A stretch of DNA of 64,000 bases from Catenulispora rubra (GTDB lineage Bacteria > Actinomycetota > Actinomycetes > Streptomycetales > Catenulisporaceae), in the NCBI RefSeq assembly GCF_015356825.1, contig NZ_JAACYW010000004.1, forward strand, positions 1 to 64,000, written 5' to 3'. Positions 8,646-17,244 of this stretch are shown piece after piece. Both the position numbers and the translations under genes were made by a program. Under the pieces are notes generated by a model. That model was not told the DNA's origin. It was given only the letters and a program-made list of their open reading frames with translations, and did no database searches. Each line of letters opens with the position of its first letter. The stretch's first letter is position 1.

Positions 8646-9614
8646 TCACACCCCGAAGATCCGCGCCGCGTTCCCGTAACACACGGCGCAGAGCCAGTCG
8701 TCACCGAAATCGAGGCGGGACAAGGCTTCCAGCGCCTGTGTGTAGGAGTAGGGGATGTTCGGGAAGTCACTCCCGAACAGGATCCGCTCTTCGAGCTCTG
8801 CGATCCGCTTCCGCTCCCGGTCCGGCAGCTCGACGCGCCCGAAGAAGTCCGTGAACGCCATCGTGGTGTCGAACAGCACCCCGTCATACCGCTCGGCCAG
8901 ATCAAGGAACTCGACGTACTCGGGCATCCCGAAATGGGCCACGACCAGCCGCAACGTCGGGTGCGCGGCCAGCACCGGCGCCATCGCCGCCGGGCCCGTG
9001 AAGCGCGTCGCGACCGGCCCCGACCCACAGTGCGCGATCGCCGGTACCCCGGCCTCCGCCAACGACCCCCACACCGCATCCAGCAGCGGATCGGCGGGAT
9101 CGTAGTCGCCGACCTGGATGTGCGCCTTGAAGACGCGGGCACCGGCCTCGATCGCCGCCGGGACGTAGACGACCGCCTCCGGCTCCGGAAAGAACGTGGC
9201 GCTGTGCAGGCAGTCGGGGGTGCGGGCGGCGAAATCGGCGGTCCAGGCGTTCAGACTCTCGGCCATGCCCGGCTTGTGCGGATAGGCCAGCGACGTGAAA
9301 GCGCGAAGGCCGAAGCCCCGCAGGATCTCCAGCCGCTGCTCCTCGTCCTGACGGTACCGGATCGGCCATTCGCGGCCGATCAGCGGACCGGCGGCGTCGA
9401 AGTAGGCCCGAATCCGGTCCAGGAGACGGTGCGGCATGAAGTGGGTGTGGACGTCGATCAGGCCCGGCAGGCCCAGCGCCTGCCAGAAGCGGCGGACGTC
9501 GGAGGTCTCCTCGGCCGTGGCCGCGCGATCCGTCTCTGACGCATGATCTGTCTCTGACACACGATCCGTCTCTGACGCGCGATCTGTCTCTGACACACGA
9601 TCTGTCTCTGACAC
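8646..9614 (-). CDS. Amidohydrolase (amidohydrolase_2 family) with repeat-encoded N terminus
   Basis: From residue 45 on, this 322-aa protein is a metal-dependent TIM-barrel hydrolase of the amidohydrolase_2 kind. It has the first-strand motif I-D-V-H-T-H-F, later G-S-D-F-P-N, and the family-like C-terminal end N-A-A-R-I-F-G. Members are decarboxylases, lactonases or amidases. The first 30 residues are five near-perfect copies of S-E-T-D-R-V/A encoded by an 18-bp DNA repeat. Several copies contain an in-frame GTG, so the true start is uncertain. The FCD-type GntR gene lies 40 bp upstream on the same strand. Confidence 0.85.
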   Translation of the reverse strand: MSETDRVSETDRASETDRVSETDHASETDRAATAEETSDVRRFWQALGLPGLIDVHTHFMPHRLLDRIRAYFDAAGPLIGREWPIRYRQDEEQRLEILRGFGLRAFTSLAYPHKPGMAESLNAWTADFAARTPDCLHSATFFPEPEAVVYVPAAIEAGARVFKAHIQVGDYDPADPLLDAVWGSLAEAGVPAIAHCGSGPVATRFTGPAAMAPVLAAHPTLRLVVAHFGMPEYVEFLDLAERYDGVLFDTTMAFTDFFGRVELPDRERKRIAELEERILFGSDFPNIPYSYTQALEALSRLDFGDDWLCAVCYGNAARIFGV

Positions 9615-9616
9615 AC
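9527..9616. repeat. 18-bp tandem repeat, five copies, inside a coding start
   Basis: Five units of the form GATCTGTCTCTGACACAC occupy 9527-9616, with C/T and a few other substitutions. Units 2, 4 and 5 are identical. The length is a multiple of three, so copy-number change would keep the amidohydrolase frame and only lengthen or shorten its S-E-T-D-R tail. In that orientation each identical unit supplies a GTG codon. Confidence 0.92.
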
Positions 9617-9653
9617 GATCTACCGTAGCCGACCTGCCCTGTAAGGCCTGTTA

Positions 9654-10373
9654 TTAGCTGGAACCCCGCCGCTCCTCCAGCCGCATATGAATGTCCTCCA
9701 ACGACTCCGCCACCACCGCCCGCATAGCCACCTCGGCCCGCTCCGGATCCCCCGACGCGACCGCCACCGCCACCGCATCGTGCCGGTCCGCGTCTGCCGG
9801 GTCCGGCGCCGTCGGCAGCAGCTTCAGCGCCGCGCGCCCGCGCAGCAGTTCCTCCGTCACCGGCGCCAGCTGCGCGAACAGCGGGTTGCCGCACATGCCC
9901 AGCACCAAGCGGTGGAAGTCGACGTCCGCCTCCAGGAACGACGTCCGGTCTCCCACCGCCGCCGCAGCGCGCATCCGCGCCGAGCTCTCCAGCAGGCTCG
10001 TGCGCTTCGCCCGGTCCGCCTGCCGAGCCGCCGCCGCGGCGGCCGCCGGCTCCACCGCACCGCGCAGCTCTGTCAGCTCGTCGAGCACCGTCGTGCGCTC
10101 GGGCCCGGCCAGGCGCCAACGGATCACGTCCGGGTCGTACAGGTGCCACTCCCGGACCGGCCGTACCGTCAGTCCCACGCGCGGGGAGCTGCGCAGCAGG
10201 CGCTTCGCCTGCAGCGCCTGCACCGCCTCGCGCACCACCGTGCGGCTGACGCCGAAGCTCTCCGCGAGGTCGTCGGTGCGGAGCACGTCGCCGGGAGTGT
10301 GGCGGCCGCCGGCGATGGCGTGGCCGAGGTCGTCGGCGACCTTGCCGGCCAGTCCTTTGCCCAACTCCGGCAT
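9654..10373 (-). CDS. FadR-subfamily (FCD) GntR regulator, probable gluconate-operon repressor
   Basis: The 239-aa protein has an N-terminal GntR winged helix (residues 10-75, with S-F-G-V-S-R-T-V-V-R-E-A-V-Q-A-L) and a C-terminal all-helical FCD ligand domain. The FCD domain shows the D-x-x-F-H-R metal-site motif and a later histidine. The ATG at 10373 is preceded by GGGAGGA; the upstream open frame contains a 16-bp tandem duplication and is probably untranslated. It is divergent from gntK-gntP. FCD regulators next to such genes usually respond to gluconate or 6-phosphogluconate, so repression of that operon is the best inference. Confidence 0.88.
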   Translation of the reverse strand: MPELGKGLAGKVADDLGHAIAGGRHTPGDVLRTDDLAESFGVSRTVVREAVQALQAKRLLRSSPRVGLTVRPVREWHLYDPDVIRWRLAGPERTTVLDELTELRGAVEPAAAAAAARQADRAKRTSLLESSARMRAAAAVGDRTSFLEADVDFHRLVLGMCGNPLFAQLAPVTEELLRGRAALKLLPTAPDPADADRHDAVAVAVASGDPERAEVAMRAVVAESLEDIHMRLEERRGSS

Positions 10374-10405
10374 GCCGTTCCTCCCGTTGCCAGGTCCAGT
10401 GCAGG

Positions 10406-10437
10406 TGAGTCCGAGACCATCTGAGTCCGAGACCATC
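10406..10437. repeat. Perfect 16-bp tandem duplication
   Basis: TGAGTCCGAGACCATC occurs twice without a gap at 10406-10421 and 10422-10437, just upstream of the GntR-family start. It lies in the gntR-gntK control region and may be a recent slippage event or a doubled binding site. Confidence 0.85.
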
Positions 10438-10533
10438 ATCGCGCCATCGGCGCCGGTTCAGCGCCCTGCCGCGAGGGTTTTCGTATTACGGAATAGTCAC
10501 CACCTCTTCAATCGTCATACTTTTTGGCCTACC

Positions 10534-10552
10534 GTGACGCGTGGCGCGTCAC
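10534..10552. promoter_or_regulatory. Palindrome upstream of gntK, candidate GntR operator
   Basis: GTGACGCGTGGCGCGTCAC has 8-bp perfect arms around TGG and lies 35 bp before the gntK start, in the divergent region with the FCD regulator. Position and symmetry fit an operator. A role as an mRNA hairpin is the alternative. Confidence 0.5.
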
Positions 10553-10587
10553 GAGGTGTCGCGTACGGGGTCAAAGGAGACTGAACC

Positions 10588-11256
10588 GTGAATGCCGCAT
10601 CCCCCGCAGCATCGCCCGCCGTTCCGGGCGCCAAGCCGCCCATCCTGCTCGTCACCGGGGTCTCCGGCAGCGGGAAGACCACCATCGGCTCGCTGCTCGC
10701 CGGCCGGCTGGGCTGGGAGTACGCCGAGGCGGACGCCTTCCATCCGGCGGCCAACATCGCCAAGATGTCCGCCGGGCATCCGCTGACCGACGAGGACCGG
10801 TGGCCCTGGCTGGACAACATCGGGCGCTGGATCGACGAGACCACCGCACACGGCCGGCCCGGCGTCGTCACCTCCTCCGCGCTCAAGCGCGCCTACCGCG
10901 ACCGGCTGCTGGCCGGGCGTCCGCAGGTGCGCCTGATCTACCTGGACGCCGACCGCGAGACCGTGGCCCGGCGGCTCACCGCGCGCAACGGCCACTTCTT
11001 CCCGCCGGAGCTGCTCGACTCGCAGTTCGGGGACCTGGAGCCGCCGGCCGACGACGAGCACCCGGTGCGCGTCAAGGTCGACGACCACGACTCGCCGCTG
11101 ACCGTCGCCGAGCGCCTGATCCACGCCGAGAAGCTGGAAGCCGTCGAGGCCGCGCACGACCGGACCGAAGCCGCGCACAACGAAGCAGCGCAGGACAAGG
11201 CCGCCCACGACAAGGCCGCGCACGACGCCGCGCACGACAAGGAGGCCGGCGCGTGA
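10588..11256 (+). CDS. gntK: Gluconokinase with repetitive charged tail
   Basis: This 222-aa protein phosphorylates gluconate to 6-phosphogluconate. The P-loop G-V-S-G-S-G-K-T is at residues 24-31, and the GntK-type sequence continues through E-A-D-A-F-H and S-S-A-L-K-R-A-Y-R-D. The usual family length is about 165-180 residues. Here some 40 extra residues form a low-complexity tail of repeated A-A-H-D-K-like units. AAAGGAGA precedes the GTG start at 10588. The stop overlaps the gntP start by 4 bp (GTGA), so the two genes are translationally coupled. Confidence 0.93.
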   Translation: MNAASPAASPAVPGAKPPILLVTGVSGSGKTTIGSLLAGRLGWEYAEADAFHPAANIAKMSAGHPLTDEDRWPWLDNIGRWIDETTAHGRPGVVTSSALKRAYRDRLLAGRPQVRLIYLDADRETVARRLTARNGHFFPPELLDSQFGDLEPPADDEHPVRVKVDDHDSPLTVAERLIHAEKLEAVEAAHDRTEAAHNEAAQDKAAHDKAAHDAAHDKEAGA

Positions 11257-12674
11257 TCCCGGCCCTGGCCTCCCACCCGGCCCTGGCCGCAGCCGCCTCC
11301 GAAGCCGCCGCCAAAACCGCCAAGTCCACCGCCTGGACCGGCCACGACACCCGCCTGATCCTCGTCGCCCTGGCCGGCATCGCCCTGGTCGTCCTGATGA
11401 CCGCCGTGACGAAGATCCACCCCTTCCTCGCCCTGCTCATCGGCGGCCTGTTCGTCGGCGTCGCCGGCGGCATCCCGGTCGACAAGCTCCTGTCGACCAC
11501 CGAGACCGGCGTCGGCGGCGTCCTGGGCAACGTCGGCGTGATCGTGGCCCTGGGCGCCATGCTCGGCAAGATGCTGGTGGACTCCGGCGGCGCCGACCGG
11601 CTGGTCGGCGCGATCGTCGACCGGGTCGGCGAGAAGCGCGCGCCGTGGGCGATGGTGGTGGCCGCGATGGTCGTCGGCATCCCGATGTTCTTCGAGGTCG
11701 GCCTGGTCCTGATGGTCCCGATCATCTACCTGGTCTGGAAGCGCACCGGCGGCTCGATCCTGCGCGTGGGCATCCCGGCGCTGGCCGGCCTGTCGATCCT
11801 GCACGGCCTGATCCCGCCGCACCCGGGGCCGCTGGTGGCGATCAACGCCCTGCACGCGGACCTGGGCACCACGCTGCTGTTCGGCGTCATCGTCGCGATC
11901 CCGACCGCGATCATCGGCGGCCCGCTCTACGGCACCTGGATCTCCAAGCGCGTACACCCGCACCCGCCGGAGACCCTGGCCGCGCAGTACACGACGACCG
12001 AGCGGGCCGACGGCAAGACCCCCTCGGTGCTCACCACGCTCTCGGTGATCCTGCTGCCGGTGGTCATCATGCTGGTCAAGACGGTGGTCGACATCGCCGA
12101 CAGCAGCCCGGCCTCCGAACTGCACAGGGTGATGGACTTCGTCGGCGACCCGATCATGGCGATGATCGTCGGCGTGGTCTACGCCGTGTTCGCCCTGGGC
12201 TTCGGCCGCAAGGCCTCCGACGTCATGGGCGCCGCGCTGGGCCCGATCGCCGGCATCCTGCTGATCATCGGCGCCGGCGGCGGCTTCAAGCAGATGCTGG
12301 TCGGCACCGGCATCGCCGACTCGATCGGCAAGGCCGCGAACAACTCGCACCTGTCGCTGCTGCTGCTCGCCTGGCTGATCGCGGTCGGCATCCGGCTGGC
12401 CACGGGATCGGCCACGGTGGCGACCGTCACAGCCTCCGGCATCATCGCTCCGATCGCCGCGTCCCACACGAACACCTCCACCGCGCTGCTGGCGCTGGCG
12501 GTGGGCTCCGGCTCGCTGTTCCTGTCGCACGTCAACGACGCCGGTTTCTGGCTGGTGAAGGAGTTCTTCGGGATGGACGTCAAGCAGACGTTCAAGTCGT
12601 GGTCGGCGATGGAGACGATCCTGTCGACCGTATCCATCGTGGTCATCCTGATCCTGGGAACCTTCGTGCACTAA
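11253..12674 (+). CDS. gntP: Gluconate:H+ symporter (GntP family)
   Basis: The 473-aa protein is almost entirely hydrophobic with about 12-14 membrane segments. It has the GntP-family stretches G-V-G-G-V-L-G-N-V-G, M-F-F-E-V-G, L-I-P-P-H-P-G-P and the late S-H-V-N-D-A-G-F-W. It imports gluconate, which the coupled kinase then phosphorylates for the pentose phosphate pathway. The GTG start is chosen because of the 4-bp overlap with gntK and the AAGGAGG at 11239-11245. The stop overlaps the next start by one base, so at least three genes form one operon. Confidence 0.94.
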   Translation: MIPALASHPALAAAASEAAAKTAKSTAWTGHDTRLILVALAGIALVVLMTAVTKIHPFLALLIGGLFVGVAGGIPVDKLLSTTETGVGGVLGNVGVIVALGAMLGKMLVDSGGADRLVGAIVDRVGEKRAPWAMVVAAMVVGIPMFFEVGLVLMVPIIYLVWKRTGGSILRVGIPALAGLSILHGLIPPHPGPLVAINALHADLGTTLLFGVIVAIPTAIIGGPLYGTWISKRVHPHPPETLAAQYTTTERADGKTPSVLTTLSVILLPVVIMLVKTVVDIADSSPASELHRVMDFVGDPIMAMIVGVVYAVFALGFGRKASDVMGAALGPIAGILLIIGAGGGFKQMLVGTGIADSIGKAANNSHLSLLLLAWLIAVGIRLATGSATVATVTASGIIAPIAASHTNTSTALLALAVGSGSLFLSHVNDAGFWLVKEFFGMDVKQTFKSWSAMETILSTVSIVVILILGTFVH

Positions 12675-14281
12675 TGTGCGGCGGCATGGGACTGCTCATG
12701 CTGCCGGCTTTGGCGCTGCTCACGCTGCTTTCGGCGTGGGCAGTGTCCTTTTCGCCCCTCTGGCTTTTCGCCCTGATCCCCCTCGCGCTGATGCTGGCGC
12801 TCGGGATCTACGACGTGTTGCAGTCGCGACGCTCCATCCTGCGCAACTTCCCGGTCCTGGGTCACGCGCGTTTCATGATGGAGTACATCCGCCCGGAGAT
12901 TCAGCAGTACTTCATCGAGACGAACACCGGCGGGCGTCCCTTCGACCGCGACACCCGCTCGGTGGTCTACGAGCGGGCCAAGGGCATCCACGGCGATCAG
13001 GCGTTCGGGACCGAGCTGGATGTCGAGTCCTCGGGCTACGAGTTCCTGGAGCACTCGATGTCGCCGTTGCAGCCGACACCGGAGCAGCCGCGCGTGCTCA
13101 TAGGCGGCCCGGATTGCCGGCATCCGTATGAGATGGCGCTGCTGAACGTCTCGGCGATGAGCTTCGGCGCCTTGTCCGCGAACGCGATCCGGGCCCTGAA
13201 CAAGGGCGCCAGGGCCGGCGGCTTCGCGCACGACACCGGTGAGGGCGGCATCTCGCCGTACCACCGCGAGGGCGGCGGCGACCTAGTCTGGGAGATCGGC
13301 TCCGGCTATTTCGGCGCACGGACCGCCGACGGGAACTTCGACCCCGACAAATTCCGCGACAAGGCTGCCGATCCGCAGATCAAGTGTGTGGAACTGAAGC
13401 TGAGCCAGGGCGCCAAGCCGGGGCTCGGCGGCGTGCTGCCGGGGCCGAAGGTGACACGGCAGATCGCCGACATACGCGGTGTCCCTCAGGGCGTCACGGT
13501 CATCAGCCCGCCGTCGCACAAGGTCTTCAGCACGCCGCGCGAGCTGGTGCTGTTCATCGCGAAGATGCGGGAGCTGTCCGGCGGCAAGCCCACCGGCTTC
13601 AAGCTGTGCGTGGGCTCGCGGCGCGAGTTCCTGGCCGTGTGCAAGGCGATGCTGGCCGAGGGCGTGACGCCGGACTTCATCGTGGTCGACGGCTCCGAAG
13701 GCGGCACCGGCGCGGCGCCGCTGGAGTTCGAGGACAACGTCGGGACGCCGCTCACCCACGGCCTGCTGACGGTACACAACGCGCTGGTCGGTGTGGGACT
13801 GCGGGACCAGATCCGGATCGGCGCCAGCGGCAAGATCGCGCGCGGTACCGACATCGTGAAGCGCATCGCGCAGGGCGCCGACTACACCAACGCCGCGCGC
13901 GCCATGATGATGGCCGTCGGCTGCATCCAGGCGCAGAAGTGCCACACCAACCACTGCCCGGTCGGCGTCGCGACCCAGGACCCGAAGCGTTACCGGGCCC
14001 TGGACGTGCCGGACAAGGCGCTGCGCGTCCAGCGCTTCCAGTCCGCGACGGTCGCCGAGGCGCAGCAGCTGATCGCCGCGATGGGCCTGACCGGCCCGCA
14101 CGAGCTGCGGCCGGAGATGGTGCACCGGCGCGTGAGCCAGCGCAAGACGAGCACTTACGCAGAGCTCTACCACTACCTGCGGCCGGGCGAACTGCTCGCC
14201 GAGCCGGTCCCGGGCTGGGACGAGGACTGGCAGGCCGCCGATCCGGACACGTTCCGGCCGGTGGGGGTGAAAAAGGACTAG
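12674..14281 (+). CDS. FMN-binding glutamate synthase-like protein
   Basis: The 535-aa protein begins with two hydrophobic segments (residues 1-40). It then carries the FMN-binding/synthase domain of glutamate synthase (Glu_synthase, GltB domain 2): G-E-G-G-I-S-P-Y-H, G-A-K-P-G-L-G-G-V-L-P-G, D-G-S-E-G-G-T-G-A-A-P and C-x5-C-x4-C-P-V-G for an Fe-S cluster. The glutaminase and C-terminal GXGXG domains of GltB are missing, so it is a membrane-attached stand-alone version whose substrate is not established. TAATG overlap places it in the gluconate operon. The ATG at 12686 is an alternative start. Confidence 0.88.
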   Translation: MCGGMGLLMLPALALLTLLSAWAVSFSPLWLFALIPLALMLALGIYDVLQSRRSILRNFPVLGHARFMMEYIRPEIQQYFIETNTGGRPFDRDTRSVVYERAKGIHGDQAFGTELDVESSGYEFLEHSMSPLQPTPEQPRVLIGGPDCRHPYEMALLNVSAMSFGALSANAIRALNKGARAGGFAHDTGEGGISPYHREGGGDLVWEIGSGYFGARTADGNFDPDKFRDKAADPQIKCVELKLSQGAKPGLGGVLPGPKVTRQIADIRGVPQGVTVISPPSHKVFSTPRELVLFIAKMRELSGGKPTGFKLCVGSRREFLAVCKAMLAEGVTPDFIVVDGSEGGTGAAPLEFEDNVGTPLTHGLLTVHNALVGVGLRDQIRIGASGKIARGTDIVKRIAQGADYTNAARAMMMAVGCIQAQKCHTNHCPVGVATQDPKRYRALDVPDKALRVQRFQSATVAEAQQLIAAMGLTGPHELRPEMVHRRVSQRKTSTYAELYHYLRPGELLAEPVPGWDEDWQAADPDTFRPVGVKKD

Positions 14282-14334
14282 CGCGTCGCGAACCCGCGGC
14301 CCGCTTGATCGCCAGTCCGTCCTAGAGTGGTGTG

Positions 14335-14829
14335 ATGATCACCACCGAGCGCCTGCGGCTGCGCCCCGCGACCATGGAAGACGTCGACTTCTGGGTCGAC
14401 CTGCACGCCGATCCCGAGGTCAACAGGTTCGTCGGCGCGTACACCGCGGAGCGCGCCGAGGACCGGCTCCGCCGGATCTCGGACAGCTGGGCCGCGCGCG
14501 GCTACGGCTTGTGTGTCGTGGAGTTGCTGGACGGCGGCGAGGCGATCGGCCGGTCCGGGCTGAACTGGTGGGAGGAGTTCGGCGAGACCGAGATCGGGTG
14601 GACGTTCCGGCGCGAGCACTGGGGCAAGGGGTACGCGACCGAGGCCGCGCAGGCCGTGCTGGACTGGGGTTTCGGCAAGCTCGACCTCACTCAGATCACT
14701 GCGATGATCGCCCCCGGCAACCGGGCGTCGATCGCGGTCGCCGAACGGCTCGGGTTCACGCCGCGCCGCGAGGACGAGGTGCTGGGGATGCCTTGTACGG
14801 TCTACGCGCTGGATCGCCCGCGGGCATAA
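14335..14829 (+). CDS. GNAT-family N-acetyltransferase (RimJ/RimL type)
   Basis: This 164-aa protein opens with I-T-T-E-R-L-R-L-R-P, typical of the acetyltransf_3/RimJ-like group. It contains the acetyl-CoA loop E-H-W-G-K-G-Y-A-T-E-A-A followed by N-R-A-S-I-A-V-A-E-R-L-G-F. It should acetylate an amino group of a protein N terminus, antibiotic or small amine. A GTG directly precedes the ATG in frame; the ATG is used. Confidence 0.88.
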   Translation: MITTERLRLRPATMEDVDFWVDLHADPEVNRFVGAYTAERAEDRLRRISDSWAARGYGLCVVELLDGGEAIGRSGLNWWEEFGETEIGWTFRREHWGKGYATEAAQAVLDWGFGKLDLTQITAMIAPGNRASIAVAERLGFTPRREDEVLGMPCTVYALDRPRA

Positions 14830-14914
14830 GGCCTGAGGCCGTTCGCCTGAGACCGTTCGCCTGACGCCTTGTCTTATGCCTAACCCTTACGCCTCAGTCC
14901 CGGCGCCTCACGCC

Positions 14915-15217
14915 TCACGCCTCGCGGAGCCGGAACCCGCGCCGCCGCTGCCAGCCCGCGGCCGACGCCGCCCCGATCGCGACGCCGGCGATCAGCAGGA
15001 CCCAGGCCAGGCCCGCGTCGTCGTAGTGCTTGGCCTGTGCGTAGTCCTCGGTGACGGTGTGGCCGTCGGCATAGTGCGTGATACACCGGTCCGTCGCGGT
15101 CATCTGCCGGCCGTCACAGGTCGGAGTGGTGTTCGAGCCCTTGTACATCGAGTATGCCGCCACGATCATCAGCAGCACACCGACGACCAATCCGACCTTC
15201 GTTGCCCTCGCCAACAT
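14915..15217 (-). CDS. Small two-helix membrane protein
   Basis: The protein is 100 aa. Hydrophobic helices near residues 5-24 and 72-92 flank a hydrophilic loop with two cysteines (T-C-D-G and R-C-I). With a basic C-terminal end the loop would face outside, where the cysteines could form a disulphide. I do not recognise a family. Just downstream, 14830-14910 is rich in short GCCTGA/GCCTCA repeats, including two near-identical CCGTTCGCCTGA copies. Confidence 0.65.
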   Translation of the reverse strand: MLARATKVGLVVGVLLMIVAAYSMYKGSNTTPTCDGRQMTATDRCITHYADGHTVTEDYAQAKHYDDAGLAWVLLIAGVAIGAASAAGWQRRRGFRLREA

Positions 15218-15284
15218 GCTGACAACCGTATCGGGGGGACACCCGCGCGCGGGAGCGTCTCCTCCGTTTCGCAACGTATTTTGC

Positions 15285-16163
15285 CTACGTATCCACCTCG
15301 GCCATGCGCTGCGTGCCGATCACCCTGAGCAGTTGCAGCGCCTGCTGCGCCGGCGACCCGGCCCGCGCGGAGTGGATGATCAGGCGTTGGTCGTGCTCCG
15401 GCGACAGCATGACCTCGCAGTCCAGGTCGATGCGGCCGACGACCGGGTGCAGCACGGTCTTGTGGTCGGCCCGGCGCCGCGCGACGTCGTGCCGCTCCCA
15501 CAGGTCCGCGAAGCGCTGGCTGCGCGCCTTGAGTTCCTCAACGAGGGCGCGCAGCCGGGCGTCGTCGGGCCGCGCCGCGAGCCCGGCGCGGAGGTCGGCG
15601 ACGGTGTTCTCGCCGTTGCGGGCGAAGTCCTCGGGCAGGAAGAACTCGGCGGCCTCCGGGTTGCAGAAGTGCTGCCAGGCGATGTTGCGCTGCTCGACCG
15701 GGAGGCGGCCGGGATCGCCCATCAGGGCGGCCTGCATCGCGTTCCAGGCCAGCATGTCGCCGCGGTCGCTGCACACCAGCGCCGGGGTGTCGTCCAGCTT
15801 GTCCAGCAGGTGCAGGACGCCGGGGCGGACGTGGTCGGTCGGCACGAAGCCGTCGTTCTCGGGCATCACGCCGGAGAGGTGGAACAGGTGGTCGTGCTCG
15901 TCGCGGGTCAGGCGCAGCGCGCGGGAGAGCGCGCCGAGCAGCTGGGCCGAGGGCTGCGGCCCGCGCGCCTGCTCCAGCCGGATGTAGTAGTCCACTGACA
16001 TGCCCGCCGCCATCGCGACCTCCTCGCGGCGCAGGCCCGCGGTCCGGCGGCGGCTGTTCGCGGGCAGACCGAGGTCCTCCGGACGCAGCCGCTCACGGCG
16101 GGTGCGCAGGAAGGCGGCGAGTTCGGGGCGATCGATCTTGAGCACCCCTCCAGCATCGCGCAC
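15285..16163 (-). CDS. MmyB-like XRE-family transcriptional regulator
   Basis: The protein is up to 292 aa. An N-terminal XRE helix-turn-helix (R-R-T-A-G-L-R-R-E-E-V-A-M-A-A-G, then Y-Y-I-R-L-E-Q) is followed by the MmyB-type ligand domain. That domain shows conserved A-W-N, N-I-A-W-Q-H-F and H-P-V-V-G motifs. Starts at GTG 16163 and GTG 16145 are both possible; the second begins nearer the conserved region but has its GGAGG too close. These regulators often sit divergent to an SDR or reductase gene, as here (16277). Confidence 0.88.
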   Translation of the reverse strand: MRDAGGVLKIDRPELAAFLRTRRERLRPEDLGLPANSRRRTAGLRREEVAMAAGMSVDYYIRLEQARGPQPSAQLLGALSRALRLTRDEHDHLFHLSGVMPENDGFVPTDHVRPGVLHLLDKLDDTPALVCSDRGDMLAWNAMQAALMGDPGRLPVEQRNIAWQHFCNPEAAEFFLPEDFARNGENTVADLRAGLAARPDDARLRALVEELKARSQRFADLWERHDVARRRADHKTVLHPVVGRIDLDCEVMLSPEHDQRLIIHSARAGSPAQQALQLLRVIGTQRMAEVDT

Positions 16164-16276
16164 CTGCCGCGAGCTATCCAGGGATCGCCGGTCCCAGGAT
16201 GAGCGGGTCTCTGCACACCGGCTCCGACCTGCGGCAACGTTCTGGACATCAGCAGTCGCCCGAAGGAGACGAACCC

Positions 16277-17164
16277 ATGACCACCACCATTTCCGCCAAG
16301 CCCGTCCTGATCACCGGCGGCACCGGGAAGGTCGGCAGCCGGCTGATCCCGCGCGTGCTGTCCCAGGGCGACCCGGTCCGCGCCCTGGTCCGCGACCCGG
16401 AATCGGAGGCCGCGCTGCGGCTGCGCGCGGCCGGCGCCGAGCTGGTCGTCGGCGACCTGGCGACGCTGGACGCCGCCGGCTTCAAGGACGTCGTCGACGG
16501 CACCGCCGCGGTCATCCACCTCGCCGCCACCTTCCGCGATTCCCCCACCCCGGAGCGCGCCACCGCGGTGAACACCGACGCCTCGACGGCCCTGGCCGAG
16601 GCCGCGCTGGACGCCGGCGTGACCCGCTTCGTGTTCGCCAGCACGAACCTGGTCTACGGCGGCGGCCACCACGCCCCGCAGGACGAGCAGGCCGAACTCG
16701 GGCCGATCGCGTGGGGCGGTCCGTACCCGGTGTCCAAGGTCGCCGCCGAGAAATCGTTGCAGGACCTGCGGATCCGGCGCGGTCTCGACCTCCGGGTGCT
16801 ACGCCTGGCCTTCGTCTACGGCGACGGCGACCCGCACATCGAGGAGTTCATGCAGCGCCCCCTGGACTGGCACTCCTCCCGCCGCCTGCAGATGGTGCAC
16901 CACGCCGACGTCGCCCAGGGCGCGCTCCTCGCGCTGCGCGCCGAGGGCCTGAGCGGCGAAGTGTTCAACATCGCCGACGACTCGGCCGCCACGCTCGCGG
17001 AGATCTACCGCTACGTGGGTCGCGAGCTGACGCCGGACATGGCCGAGCGCGAGGTGACCGAGCCGTGGTTCGGCATCGTGCAGAACGGCAAGGCCCGGCG
17101 GGTGCTCGGGTACCGGCCGCTGTACCCGACGATGTGGCAGGCCGTGGACGCCGGGGCTATGTGA
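16277..17164 (+). CDS. NAD-dependent epimerase/dehydratase family protein (extended SDR)
   Basis: The 295-aa protein has the extended-SDR Rossmann motif I-T-G-G-T-G-K-V-G near the N terminus and D-L-A-T-L for the adenine side. The active-site pair Y-P-V-S-K is present, and the C-terminal substrate domain ends in G-Y-R-P-L. It should oxidise, reduce or epimerise a sugar-like or hydroxy substrate. AAGGAGA stands 7 nt before the ATG. The divergent MmyB-like regulator is its probable controller. Confidence 0.88.
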   Translation: MTTTISAKPVLITGGTGKVGSRLIPRVLSQGDPVRALVRDPESEAALRLRAAGAELVVGDLATLDAAGFKDVVDGTAAVIHLAATFRDSPTPERATAVNTDASTALAEAALDAGVTRFVFASTNLVYGGGHHAPQDEQAELGPIAWGGPYPVSKVAAEKSLQDLRIRRGLDLRVLRLAFVYGDGDPHIEEFMQRPLDWHSSRRLQMVHHADVAQGALLALRAEGLSGEVFNIADDSAATLAEIYRYVGRELTPDMAEREVTEPWFGIVQNGKARRVLGYRPLYPTMWQAVDAGAM

Positions 17165-17244
17165 GGGTCCTGTTTCAACCGGAAGCCAGGCGGGCGGTTC
17201 GCATCGGCGAACCGCCCGCGCCTCATCAACGAGTTCTCGGCGAG

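Noticed and set aside
9527..9616. CRISPR-like array
   Set aside because: The units are contiguous 18-mers without spacers and lie inside a coding frame. No Cas genes are present, and no CRISPR array is seen anywhere in the window.
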